Assembly (NCBI GenBank): GCA_038501195.1
Contig: JBBPUQ010000005.1
Span: forward strand, 1,302,001 to 1,366,000
DNA: 64,000 nt
Source: Nemania diffusa
Lineage: Eukaryota > Ascomycota > Sordariomycetes > Xylariales > Xylariaceae
Reading direction: 5' to 3'
Numbering within the stretch: position 1 is the stretch's first letter; every line of letters begins with the position of its first letter. Below the pieces are notes generated by a model, which saw only the letters and a list, made by a program, of their open reading frames with translations, searched no databases and had not been told where the DNA came from. Positions 49,901 through 61,100 of the stretch are shown here, in pieces. The position numbers and the translations under genes were made by a program.

Positions 49901-52217
49901 AGTATAGAAGATGGGTCTATCATACGTTGGGGTTTAATACAACAAGTCATAACTCCATGCTATTATTACCTACTAAAGCCCTATAGAGAACCCTGATCAG
50001 AGTATTTAAAATATGAACTTTTCGTGGTACATAAAGAGGCGTTGAATCTCTATCAAAGTCGTCTTCCTCTAACACGTAAGTTGTCTATTTCAGAACGCGG
50101 CTACCTATAAGTGTAGACTTTATTGTGATCCCAGCAATTCCATTCTCGTATCTCCTTACTACTATACATGCTCGATCCATTACGCGAGACTCGGTGTGAG
50201 CAAACCAGGGTCCTGGAACCCCGCAACTCTAGGCATGGCAAGCCAAATACCGCCGCTCGGCTGTAACATTTGGCATCATTTTGCAGCATAGTGTCACACT
50301 CCAGTGTGAGCACAGCACTGCAGAGACACGAGCGTGCAGGCATGGTCGGCATCTATAACCCCTCCTACTAACGCATGACGGCATAGCACAGAACACACGA
50401 TCTGGTGACCGCTACAACGGCGGGCATAGGTCGGGGCAGGCGGACCGTTAACGAGTCGGCATGCTACCAAGCGAACAAAAGTTCATGTCTGTAGCAGGAA
50501 TCAGGATAGCAACCGCACACTAGCCTATCCGCGCCATGCATAGAATGCGTTCTGTATGTGGGATGTATAGTGATTGCTCGGTACCGTTGAGAGGATGTAT
50601 CGATTTCACACAAAGCATAGAATAATGCAAGTCAGCATGGAAGCGATAGGCCAAGTCGGAGAGAAACCCACATGTCTATGTGCGTATGGCGAGGGCCCCG
50701 CCTGTATGTATAATATTACTGTTTATGCAACGCCCATTGAGGAGAAGTTGGACCCGATCCCATGCCAGCGGACTTCGTTCCCGCTCTACCGCGCGGCTAG
50801 TCTTCCCGAAGAGCGATAGGTAGATTAGCACGTTTTGGAGTCGTATTTACTCCCTCGTATTAGTTAATACAGGGTTATGAGCCAACTCGTATCTACCAAT
50901 TATTTGGATAGAAGGTATACTAAAGGCCAATGATATTGGGAATTATGAGCAACGTCTAGGTAGGTTGTAGTCGGCCCTTCGACATCCCCGTCGTTGTAAT
51001 CGTCGGGAATATCTTTCACACACCACTCGCTTGCATCTATTGTAAATATATACCGCCAGATCATGTTTCAGGTGTACCGAGACGAACGATGGAAAAGATA
51101 GAACATAACTCCTACCCAATCAAACGTGCGATTGATGTCATGGTCTATCCTAGTGGCGGGGGTTCATGGCTGTATTGTTCTTCCCTATGATCTTCGTGCA
51201 GACCAATCCTTGCACGGGTATGGTACAACCAAATTGTAGACACCATTAGACGATGTCGCAAGTACAGAAAAGACTTGTTCCAAATACGCTGTGCCGCAAC
51301 CGGAACTCATTCTTGAGGCGTCGTCGAGAGAAGCGGCCAGCCCCCATCATTTGAAGGTTGCACAGAATGCGGTTATCGCATAGTTATCCCCATCTCTCCG
51401 TGTCAGCCAATAGAGAAAGACCGTAGGATCCTGTTCTCAAAGTATAGATCTCATCCTCCACGTTCGTCGGGCCCATATCTGTCAGAAAAGCGGCATGCAT
51501 GCAGCTTTTAGATGCGGACTGCAACTATCTGCTCATCTCAACTAATGAGCGTCTATATGTATCTACCGTGACGGTGAATTACAAGATAGACGAACGGAGC
51601 GGCTTACTTGATCTGGAAAACGAGTCCGTTGAGATGCATAAGTATAGACACTCGCGTAGTGATAAATGCTGCTTACAGCGTTCTACCCTTGTTCAGCCAG
51701 TCATAATCGCCGAGCTCGCATTCTATTTCTCCATTCAGTCTACCGAAGAAAATCCGCGATTATATTCCTATTTGGTAATTGGAGATGAGTTTTGGGAGAA
51801 TCTCAGCAAATTAAGGAAACTAATAGTTTCCTCATTCCGCCATAGTGCAATATAGCTTCAAAAATTCTGATCAATTTAGGCACTCGATTGTCTACAGCAC
51901 TTATAAATGCACTCACGCCTAAAACGGGAATACCCTTCAAGGTATCAAATTTAGCTTACCAAGTTTACATATATATATATACACCATCCATGAATCCATC
52001 ATGTCTAAATATGTGAGATCATGGTTGCGATGCCAGGACCTAGCCGAAAGGTCCAGTGGTAGATAATTGATTAAGGTTAAGAGGGCTTGAAAACCAAGAC
52101 TTATTAGAGTCTCAAATTTATCTATCATGCGAGAGCGGGAATATTGTAGCAATGCACAATTGCACTCCTGCGAGGAGAGGTAGATCCGTCTGCCCTTTAA
52201 CCAGAGATATTTCTATT
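46939..52217. other. 5.3-kb intergenic region
   Basis: It begins with the bZIP promoter, which has a few TAGGTA motifs (47060, 47330, 47755). The remainder shows no exon chain, tRNA or terminal-repeat pair. Minor frames include 50101-50352 (minus, ATG start, Cys-rich) and 51499-51855 (plus, listed separately); neither has a recognisable domain. Confidence 0.45.
51499..51855 (+). CDS. Hypothetical 118-aa ORF, weak support
   Basis: An ATG-initiated frame with mixed, soluble-protein-like composition: an N-terminal strand-like part (YLLISTNERLYVSTVTVNY), a charged middle and a C-terminal helix-like part (GDEFWENLSKLRKLIV). I recognise no family, and the frame is also open for about 17 codons upstream of the ATG. 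No intron, homologous motif or neighbour supports it; length alone is only slightly more than chance. Treat as a candidate. Confidence 0.25.
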   Translation: MQLLDADCNYLLISTNERLYVSTVTVNYKIDERSGLLDLENESVEMHKYRHSRSDKCCLQRSTLVQPVIIAELAFYFSIQSTEENPRLYSYLVIGDEFWENLSKLRKLIVSSFRHSAI

Positions 52218-53992
52218 TCAGCTCTTCGGTAATGGCGTAGCTTCCACGCGCTTGAGACCATCCGTAGCCTGTGTAATTCCGGACTTGAAGCCAAGCTTCT
52301 GGCTTAACTCAAGACTCTCGCGGAATCTACGATTTGCTTCATCCACATCGCCAGCCATAGCAGCGATATCGCCAAGGTTGCACATGGCTACGGCGCAAGC
52401 CTCATCGCATTCTTCAGTTCTGGCTTCACCAGTCACTTTCTTTGCAGTATCTAACGCTTGTAAGGCCCATGACCGAGCACTAGCTAGGAGTACCGCCCGA
52501 GTAGGTACTTGGCCAGTTTGTTGACTTGACTTCTCTTTTCCTGGAGTTTGTTTAGTGTTTAATGGGGACTCAGTCGGCTGTTGAGCGAGAGAAATGGCTA
52601 GGTTATTCACTATACACAGTAGCCTGTTAGTCTACGTACATACAGCGTAGAAGGTCCAAGATTCTTACTTAATACAGCCGTGTGGCAGCTGTTCGGTGGC
52701 GAAAGTGTCACCGCCTGCAAATATAAAGGCGCCGCAAGATAGTGCTGGGATAGGGACTCGTAATGATTCCCCAACGCTGTAGATTTTGTCAGTAAAGACC
52801 ACTTTAGGATTTAAGCATACATGAACCCAACGTGACGGGAGCCCTAGCCTTAGGAACTTACCTTCTAAAGCTCCCCCGATCTGTTCGGGGCTCATCCAAT
52901 CACCCTCTCCCTCCTTTATACCTTCGACTTGTCTTCGTTGCAATTCCTTCAAAACTGTCTCAACTGCCCAGATTAAATGCTTCCCAGCTGCGTCACCTTC
53001 AAGGACATAGTCGCCAGCATACAGCTCGCCAAGCTTGACACTGATCCCTACCGATTTGCCCATAACCCGAGTACGCTTGGCCCACAGGTTCTCCGGTTCA
53101 ACCTCTTCAGCGCTAGATTCATCACTGTCTTTCGATGGATTTGGCTTTGTTGTAGCGGCACCCTTTAATTTCCCCGATGCATCGACAAGCCCATCCTTAA
53201 CACTCTTCTCCATCAACTCGACCCATTTCTTGCAATCCTCAAGTAGGGTCTCCAAGACTTCTATCGAGTTTCGGAAATTTCCAATCTTCTCCAGCCACGC
53301 TGCGACCTGAATCCTAACGCCTATCACCTCGTCGGAAAAGGGGTCCAGTCCAGCTTCCGAGCATTGCTGTAGGGCAAGTTTATAGTATTTGAGTGCCAGG
53401 TTCGCGTCTGGCGCGTAGTTTGTGTAGTACAAGGCGCGGCGGAGAGACTTCGCGATCTCGGGGGGGAAACGGGTGAATTGTTCGGACTGGAAGTAGTTGA
53501 AGTAGGTATATATGACATAGATAAGGACAGCGGTACAGCCGCCCAAGCTTCACAAGCAAGACCACCAAGTTAGCATGGTTCCGACGCGCATGACACGCCC
53601 GCTAACGACAAGTAAAGGGTTTCGTACAGAATGAACGCAATCACAACCTCTTCGGGGCTCTGGCGAAAAAGGCGTCGCAGATTCTGACCGCGGTAGGCGC
53701 TGAAAAGAGGCTGGAAGTTCAGGCCCTTGCGCAAAGCTTGAAATATGAGTTTGGATGGCGGCCCGGGTGGCTTCTGCTCGCTCGCATTACCCTTAGTTGA
53801 CGACGACTCATGTCGCTTTTGTAGAAATCGTAAGATTGCAAGCGCATCTTTTTCTTGGCGTCTAGCGCTTGCCGGACGCACCGAGCGCATAGAATTACAC
53901 AACTGAGACCTCGATATCGGGGTTTGATGTAGACATCGGATTTGGGTGAGACCATTGATAGGCCACCGCGCCGCAGCGCGACATGCAGACAT
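52218..53992 (-). CDS. MGR3: Mgr3-like mitochondrial TPR protein
   Basis: Four exons (53992-53628, 53547-52862, 52776-52669, 52609-52218) total 1551 nt and give 516 aa. The N-terminus (MSACRAAARW.., RCLHQTP) is Arg/Ser-rich like a mitochondrial presequence. One membrane helix spans about 117-138 (VVIAFILLGGCTAVLIYV). TPR-like repeats follow: ALKYYKLALQQC with VAAWLEKIGNF, ALGNHYESLSQHYLAAPLYL with MNNLAISLAQQ, and CNLGDIAAMAGDVDEANRRF near the end. Order, length (yeast Mgr3 is about 500 aa) and the motif QSPEE just before the membrane helix fit Mgr3, the adaptor of the inner-membrane i-AAA protease that helps deliver substrates. An in-frame ATG exists upstream at 54220, but the codons before 53992 look like leader, so the internal start is preferred. 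Transcribed divergently from the MAPR gene. Confidence 0.88.
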
Positions 53993-54484
53993 GATAAAAG
54001 CGACAAAATAGAATGCTACAATTATCGATAATACAAGATTCAAACTGGCGTGGTCATGGGCAAAAGGGCAATGATGCCACCAGGTTTGCGCGACGAGAAG
54101 TATGATGCAATGGTATTGGAGTAGAGCTTGGGAGCTTATCGATGAGAGATGTCCTATCGATAGCGCCAACGAGAAGCCAGCCGTCAGGTTTCTAGACAGC
54201 TGGCAGGTATGCCTCGGCATCTCGTACAGAATAATATCATATCCCCAGCGGAAGACGGCCCCACCGCGGTATTAGCCGGAGTATCATGTGCGAGTTGAAA
54301 CATATGACGAATCGTTCTGCAAGAAGTGAGTAAGTGAAACATCTTACATGAAGATATCTCTAATTAAACTACACTCTCAGCTAATCCAGTAGCGTATAAT
54401 CAATCGTTACCGCCACTCGACGACTCTCATCGTATCTCATCGCCCCTCCTCATCCCCTAATCCTATCTCACCACTACTTTCACA
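53993..54484. promoter_or_regulatory. Divergent promoter between MGR3-like and Dap1-like genes
   Basis: 492 bp separate the two start codons. It must hold both promoters and 5' leaders. It contains a repeated CGATAG/CTATCG pair near 54138-54165 that could be a shared regulatory site, though this is inference. No third gene fits. Confidence 0.6.
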
Positions 54485-55352
54485 ATGGCCGGCAAGTTCG
54501 AGCCCAAGACACCTATACAACTCAATCCTCCGAAAGATGATCCCATCACCCTAGAGGAGTTGGCTAAGGCGGATGGTGAGTCTTGCTATGAACTAGCAAA
54601 TTTTACTTACTTCAATTGCCTTATTTGAGCACATACTCTCCATCCTAACCTTCGTCCTACATAAGCTGCTCTGGCACTAATAATATTGGCATAGGAACGG
54701 ATGGGCGGAAAGCTTACGTAGCTATTAAGGCAAGTTATAACGCCTCAAGCCATTCTCATCCCATCGGAACCCCTCCGCTACCGTTCATAGATATGCCGAG
54801 GGGCGATGACTCTAGCTATAGAAACTTCAGCGGCTCACTTTGACGGATGCGCTAACACCTTCACAGGGCAAGGTATATGATGTTACAGGGAACAAGATGT
54901 ACGAGAAGGGCGGCAACTACCACGGTAAGTCGCGAAATCGTGATTCTCCCGGCATGTCGATACATGCGTTTTTAGATTAAGTCTAGGAAACGTATTCAAC
55001 CACCTCCCTATCTCCCTGTACTACGTATAACGAGGAGCTCGTCACTTAACTCCACTAGCTCCTTTTTGCTACACTTGCCATGCTATATATCTCACCAAAG
55101 AGCCAAACTACAACCTTAATCCCGCTCGTTAACCGAGAATGTGAGCTAATTCACTAACTTGTCTTACTAGTCTTCGTAGGCAAGGACGCGTCACGCGCAT
55201 TAGCGAAATCGTCAAAGGAGGCCGAGGATGTGCTGCCAGAATGGGAAGATCTGGACGACGCGAAGAAGGGCGTGCTAAACGACTGGATCACCTTCTTCTC
55301 GAAGCGGTACAACATTGTCGGGCATGTCGTGGGCGCCACGAACACCGACTAA
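54485..55352 (+). CDS. Dap1/MAPR-type cytochrome b5-like haem protein
   Basis: Four exons (54485-54575, 54695-54729, 54867-54924, 55171-55352) total 366 nt and give 121 aa. The fold signature is ITLEELAKADG, YVAIKGKVYDVTG, MYEKGGNYHVFVGKDASRAL and the end WITFFSKRYNIVGHVV. The spacing M-Y54..N-Y60-x-V-F-x-G-K-D-A-S-R matches membrane-associated progesterone receptor proteins, in which the second Tyr (here Tyr60) is the haem ligand; the His pair of true cytochrome b5 is absent. Family members such as yeast Dap1 bind haem and support the sterol P450 Erg11. No membrane helix is visible, so this is a short soluble-looking member. Intron 2 uses a GC donor (AAG|GCAAGT) and is required for the frame; intron 3 is long (246 nt). 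Shares a promoter region with the Mgr3-like gene. Confidence 0.94.
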
Positions 55353-56095
55353 GGTGATTAAAGTCCACAGCACACACCCCTTCCGCACACGCCCAATTCT
55401 CTATGGGACCACGACTTGAGAAGCAGCTCGTCTTCAAGTAGGATCGGGCGGGGGAATGGAGGAAGGGTTCTTTGGCGTGACCGGGCCGTGTGTGCCGTAC
55501 AGGCGACGCAAGGGAGCTCAGTTCGGCCTTTGATATCTCGTGGTACCAATCAATCATAAACAAGCCCGTTTGTCAAAATATGTAGTGCCTTCTATGTGTC
55601 CCCCCACGAGAGCCGACGGCCGACTCGGGGCTTGTCTGGCAATCTCCGCGCTCCTTGCCATACATACCGCTACAACGCATGCGCGCAGCGGCTCTGTCCC
55701 ACGTGAACAGCAATTAGATTTATACATACGCCTCCCCACTTCCGCTGTCCCTCTCGCTTCTCCCCCCCTGCTGGCTCGCTTACAAGCTCACAGGCCGTAT
55801 CTGCGTAGAGGTGTGGGGGGCTCGAGGCTTACGGTCAGGGTACGGTATGTCGTGCATTTCTAGTTACGCAGCAGTGTGTATAAGTAACCGTGGCGTATCC
55901 AAGGCGAGCGAAGCGTGGGAGTGACGTGCCAGAGCAACAGCGAGGTGAACACAGCATTGCTGCCAGCGAGACCTCAGGCACTCGAGTACCTCTCATCCGA
56001 CTCGCTCGTGCGTGGCCGCACGACCTTACCCTGGTATCGTGCCCATCCCTCATCGAACATGGACTTGCATACATCCGATTACGCGTCGTGACAGC

Positions 56096-57032
56096 ATGGT
56101 TGAGTCACCGCCGCCGCCGCCGCCGCAGCGCGAGATGAAGCTGCTGCTGCTGCAGCAGATCCATGTCTCGGATTGAAAATATTCTCCGCAGTCTTCCTTC
56201 CGAGCCCGCGCCGTGGCACGTCGTCCAACGTCGTCCAGCGTCCCAGCTGCCGTGCCCTCCCCCTTCTGTATGGCACTCTGCACGGCGTCGGTCGTGTATC
56301 AAGCTGTTGCTCCCCAGGCAGTTAGGCACGGATGAGATCAGAGTCTGGCATGGGGGGATGGGGGGGCTCTTAGTGAAAAGGAGGTATGAGGGTGAGCTAG
56401 AGTTACGATATAGCAGCGTGCTGAGCTGCTCGGTAGATATCACCCTCCCTCCTCCTCAGCCCAATGCTACTATCCGCAACACGTTCACATATTACCTCAG
56501 CAGGAGCAGCAGTACCAGGAGGTGCCCAACTAACCCTGCAGGCCTTGCTACCTGAGGAGCCGCCCGCCCTTCTTCACGAACGCCGTCGCACCAACCAGTA
56601 TGCCAGGCTACCCGCATACGTCTCCTGCAATGCGGTTCATCGGGCCGCCAGGCTACAGCGGCGCACCGCCGCTCGACGACCCTGGACCTCCCGCGCCATT
56701 GTACTGCTCGCGCCCCCCACCCTCTCCCCCCGATCGACAGTCACCGCTTACCTAGGTAGCATTGTGTCTTGCCGGGCGTTGCCGTTGTTGCTAGAGATGC
56801 GCGCGCGCGCACGCGCGCCGTAGCAGGTCGCACCGCAGCTGTGCGTCATACTCACGTACATTACATGTACACGCACATACATGGCGAGATCTCCACGTGG
56901 GCAGGCTTCATGTGGGCGCCGGGCTTCATGTCTCCTCCTGGTCGGGGAGGCTGGTGGGAAGGAGGGATGGGGAGGTGGGAGGGCGGTTCGTTCCAGACCG
57001 TGGTCTCGGGCCTTGGGGTAGCATTGTTCTAG
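56096..57032 (+). other. Candidate Pro/Gln/Gly-rich gene, structure unresolved
   Basis: Several plus-strand pieces read like exons of one low-complexity protein. An ATG at 56096 opens MVESPPPPPPQREMK. After a polypyrimidine acceptor (CCTCCTCCTCAG, ending at 56459) comes QCYYPQHVHILPQQEQQYQE. After a good branch/acceptor (CTAACCCTGCAG, ending at 56540) comes PPFFTNAVAP, MPGYPHTSPAMRFIGPPGYSG and PPLDDPGPPAP. After another acceptor (GTGGGCAG, ending at 56903) comes GFMWAPGFMSPPGRGGWW. I could not find donors that join all pieces in one frame; one shift falls at a C homopolymer near 56725-56731. It could be a real multi-exon gene with an assembly error, a decayed gene, or chance in GC-rich sequence. 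Function unknown. Confidence 0.25.
56799..56820. repeat. Alternating GC/CA purine-pyrimidine tract
   Basis: About 22 bases of alternating GCGC with one CA step. Such tracts can adopt Z-DNA under supercoiling; whether this one does is inference. Confidence 0.7.
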
Positions 57033-57880
57033 AACGTTCGTGAGTAAGCGACAGGGTGTTATCAGCTTTCGGTCTTGAGGTGGCCCTTTGGCTTACCTGG
57101 TGTTTTGCGGCGTCGTATTTCGAGGTCTGGGTAGTTCGCATCGTCGTGTCGGAGTATGTGCGTAGGCAGATGTTGTGATCCCGTGGTTTGCTAGAGCTGT
57201 CTTTTAGCCTAAGGCTTTTCCGGGCAATAATCCGATATTGGGCAGTTAGCATTAGATTCAATCGACATATTGTGAGTTTATAGAGCCTCCACGTCACCGT
57301 GCTCAGAAAGTCGTGAAGCACAACTGTTAGTTTGTCATAGCTCGGATATGGAACACAAGCGAATCGTTTGTAAAGTATGATATGCGCGAGGCTTCTTTCA
57401 GTGCTTTAAAAACACATATACAATTATGCCAGGGGCTCTTTTATCCATAAGAGTATCCGTCTTACAAACAGCTGTTCATGCATCTCCTGTGTCTCCTCTT
57501 GAAACGTACGTCCACCCCAGGAGCCTAGACCGACTAAACCGTTGATATCGATGCCAGATACGGAAGCAAACGGTGTAACAAATAAACAAACTTCACTCTC
57601 ACTAGCCGACTTGTTCGCAAAGACACGCAAAAGCAATAAAAAATTGTATCTAAGTGGTCGGTCATTTATCCCAGGGGGGATAACCCAAGCTAACTAGCTC
57701 TCGACTTCAATATCATAATCGCCTTGTAGGCCTAACCTAAACACACCACATTTTCTCCCTAGCAGATTAAACCCCACAAGCCCTCGAGCAATCAAAAGGC
57801 GAGTCAACCCTCCTACTTATTCCGTTCTCTTGTTATTCTTTTTCTCGATCGACTGATCTTCAATGTCTGGCTCAGCGTCC

Positions 57881-58117
57881 TCATTGGTAGTATGCTTGTT
57901 GGTATTGTCCTTGTTGGTTCCAGATCATGCCGTTTTCTAGACGGAGGCCGTTTGCAAGGCAGTTGTCACATAGTTGCCCGTTTTGGAGCCACGAGTTTCG
58001 CAGAACCTTGACGCTGAAACATTGGTGGTTGGGGTCGTTGCGTGCGAAGTGGCAGTATGACTTCAGCCTCACTACCGAGTGGCCGCAGACAAACATAAAT
58101 TCTTCCCAATCGCACAT
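57881..58117 (-). CDS. Small Cys/His-rich protein (78 aa), putative metal-binding
   Basis: A single-exon frame that begins MCDWEEFMFVCGHSVVRLKS. The frame is open 22 codons further upstream, but only from a TTG, and the ATG at 58117 is the natural start. Cysteines and histidines are arranged C2, C11-x-H13, C22-H23, C33, C50-x2-C53, which suggests zinc binding. The opening CDWEEF.F.CGHS, followed by SYCHFARNDPNH, is to my memory a recurrent signature of short uncharacterised Pezizomycotina proteins. The C-terminus is Gln/Tyr-rich. No signal peptide or membrane helix. Function unknown; no partner is evident in the neighbourhood. Confidence 0.82.
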   Translation of the reverse strand: MCDWEEFMFVCGHSVVRLKSYCHFARNDPNHQCFSVKVLRNSWLQNGQLCDNCLANGLRLENGMIWNQQGQYQQAYYQ

Positions 58118-61100
58118 ATTGAGGCTGTGAAGGGACAGTTTTGTATGTTCTAGGGATAGTAGGAGTAGTTGTTGTGTTCGCAAAGGGGATGTGGATTTAA
58201 AGATGAAACTGCCAAACTACTCCGGGTGGCTGCTATATATGAAGAGGATAATGCTCTATATCTTGATTAATTCACTACCTTCCAGGAGGTAAGGGTTGGA
58301 CTCACTGTGAAGGGATGGATATATAGTGTTGAAGTAGTACCGTAGTCGAAAGTTTTCTGTAAGGTGTAGCGTGACGAAAAGGAAACTCCTGGTCTGCTGG
58401 CCAACGATGCCCCTTTTATAGTACTGGTCCTCGGCCAGTCTTGAAGCCATCGAGCAAGTACAGTTACCATATCATCAAATTTGGCCTATTTAGTCGACCG
58501 TTCGATCTATCAAATGTTTCATGCTTGTTCGTCTGAACTACGAGACCCATATGTTGACGCAGCTTGCCCACGACAGAGGCAACTTGCATACATTGCTGGA
58601 TGTGTATATCCATACAATTTAGAACATCTTTCTTATAATAACTGCCGAGTCCTTGACCTATCATATGCCCCACCCGAGCCCATGGTTATAACTTTGTAGG
58701 AGTAACAATCTCTTTATGTTGTGGACTTGAAAACTTTTTTTACACGATGCATCACTTTATTCCGGATACGGAATGTTAATACTCGCTACAAAATTGATGT
58801 TATTGGACCCATGCGACACTGATGGAAATTAAACCACAGCCTATTTTGAGCTCAGGTGCAACCGCTCGAAAAGTGTTTAACTTCTAGTAAAGGCTAGTTA
58901 AGGTGCAGACGCCCTCAGGGACTGCTGCATGTGAAATCAGACAGGTTTGTGACGTAGGTTCCCGAATACAATCGTCGAGCTATCAAATAAGTAAAAGAAA
59001 AGCGGCTACTTGCTCAATAGGGTTACCAAACCGTATTTAGACACTAGGCCATCCTCTAAGTACTGTCAAAGTCTTACCAGAGGTGTTTAGGTACTTGGAT
59101 ATGAGGGTACGGCCTAAAGATGAAGCAGCCTTGGGCTTAAAATTTTTTTGCGGCTAAGACACTGTTACGACTACTCAAATTATCAGTTTGTAGTCGAGTC
59201 ACACAACGAACAGATGGATGAAGTCTTCGGGCGTAACACTAGCAACACAGGAAGAGATTCCGGAAGAGTTGTGAGACCACAGGCGTGTATCCAAACAGAT
59301 GATGGCAACAAGCTGAATTGGGATAGGTCTAGTCGAGGATCCATCTCCCATCTCCCGGCTGTGTACAAGCTACAGTCAGTATATGGGCATCTCATGCTCG
59401 TTTGATATACTTGACGAGGGTGACAATCGGTGACAATGATCTGCGGTGCGGCCAGGCCGTTCGCAGTGGGGCAATCTTGACGTGCATCCGGGTCGGGAGG
59501 CGGCAGCATCTTAGCATCTGCTTGTTTACAGTTTACAGGGATCAACCTCTCTAGATACTAACTAGCACGTTGCACAAGTACGCCTAGTAGCGGAAGATTC
59601 CGTATGCGGGGCTTGAGAATGACGATTGGGCGTAACATGACTTGGCAGCTTGGAAGGGAGGGAGAATTGCTCATGTGCAGTATCTAATCTACCTTATGTC
59701 CATCTATAGTTCGGATGAAAAGGAATGTCTGTGAAGGCTCGAGGCTCTGGTGTATTACGGATGGGCTCGGCAGGGTTGAAATTTAGTATCTTAGTAATTA
59801 GGACTAATTTAGTATTACTAGATTAGTACTTACTTTAGTACTGATTTTTCAAGTATTAAGCTAGTATTAGTATTATTTTCAAAATACTAATACTAATTTA
59901 GTAATACTAAGTTAGTATTTAGTATAATACTAAGTACTAAAATATTCACTTATATAAGCTGTAAACGCTTGTATATAAGAATAATTACTTAGGTAAATCA
60001 AGTGGTCTGTGCGCAGCTGTGGCTCATAGCTGTGGCTTTATAATGCAAGCAGTTAAAATAGTGGCTAAGCAGTAGATTTTAGTACTTAGTATTTAGTACT
60101 AGTATTTCTTAGTATTTTAGTATTAGTATTAGTACTAGGTAGTACTAAACTAAGTTAGTCTTAGTACTAGGTAATACTAAACTAAGTTAGTATTAGTACT
60201 GACTAATACTAAATTAGTATTACTAAATTTCAACCCTGGGGCTCGGGCCGGCTTGTTGTCATGGAGCGCCGATTGTTATCGGTGGCTTGGCGAGTAATCT
60301 TCAGGGTTAGGGAAAAAGGACCGTCTCCTATGGGCGCAGCGAAGATAGCTGCAGCACCCAATAGACTAGGTAGCAGGTAGGTAAAATAGATATTGCGTAC
60401 ACAACTGTGCATGCCATTCATTATGCCCAGCATATCGCATAGGAATTTCGTGGAAAAGTTGCCATGCATTGAAAAAACCATGGGCGTCTACCCATATGGC
60501 GTAGCAGCGTAGATGGGGTGCGATGGTTTGGTCGAGTAGTGACACGAGGTACGAATAGAATACTATTCAAAGTAGGATGGTTTCCCAATTACTCGAAAAC
60601 AATTATCATATAACTTTGGGAGGCATCTGGCATCCTGCAAATACTTGGACGCCTGCTATTCAATGAATTGCAACGAATGAGGCCTATTGTGTCTCTTCAT
60701 ATTTGTTGTTATTGTTTTTTTTTTCGACGACCTGGATTGGTTGCAAAATGCCGGCGGCTCGAGGTCCCGATTGTGCTGTAGATAGAGCGAGTGGTGCGCA
60801 GAATCGGGCTGTGCTTACCTACAACAGGTGCCTAAGAGAATGGACTGCATTGCATCACAATTCCAGGCTTTTAGGAGGGGTAGAGGCCAGTATGCGTAGA
60901 GGTCCTCGGTACGCTGACTTACCAGTGCATAGGCATTAAGCTGGGTGGAATCTCTGCGATGACGTTAGCGTGGCTGTGCTCGGCGGAAAGTACCGAATAC
61001 TTTTTGTGCTTTTCGGTCAACTGATTTGGGCATAAACTCTCGCGTCGTCCGCCTCACCCTTTTGCCTGGCTGGTTGCCTTAATCTTGGCACCACCAATTC

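Larger units (their letters stand above)
55353..57880. other. GC-rich intergenic region with simple repeats
   Basis: It follows the MAPR gene and ends at the 3' side of the Cys-rich gene. It is locally GC-rich, with a CCG triplet run followed by CTG triplets at about 56107-56155 and a GC/CGCA alternation at 56799-56820. Pro/Gln/Gly-rich coding-like pieces are listed separately (56096-57032). Other open frames on the minus strand (56926-57321, 57424-57636) begin with GTG or TTG and show no domain. Confidence 0.45.

Noticed and set aside
57424..57636. 70-codon minus-strand ORF next to the Cys-rich gene
   Set aside because: TTG start and no recognisable signature, though its composition is protein-like.
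59771..60238. Simple satellite interpretation of the TAGTACTAATACTAA array
   Set aside because: The exact terminal inverted repeats and the 8-bp target duplication show that it is a discrete inserted element.
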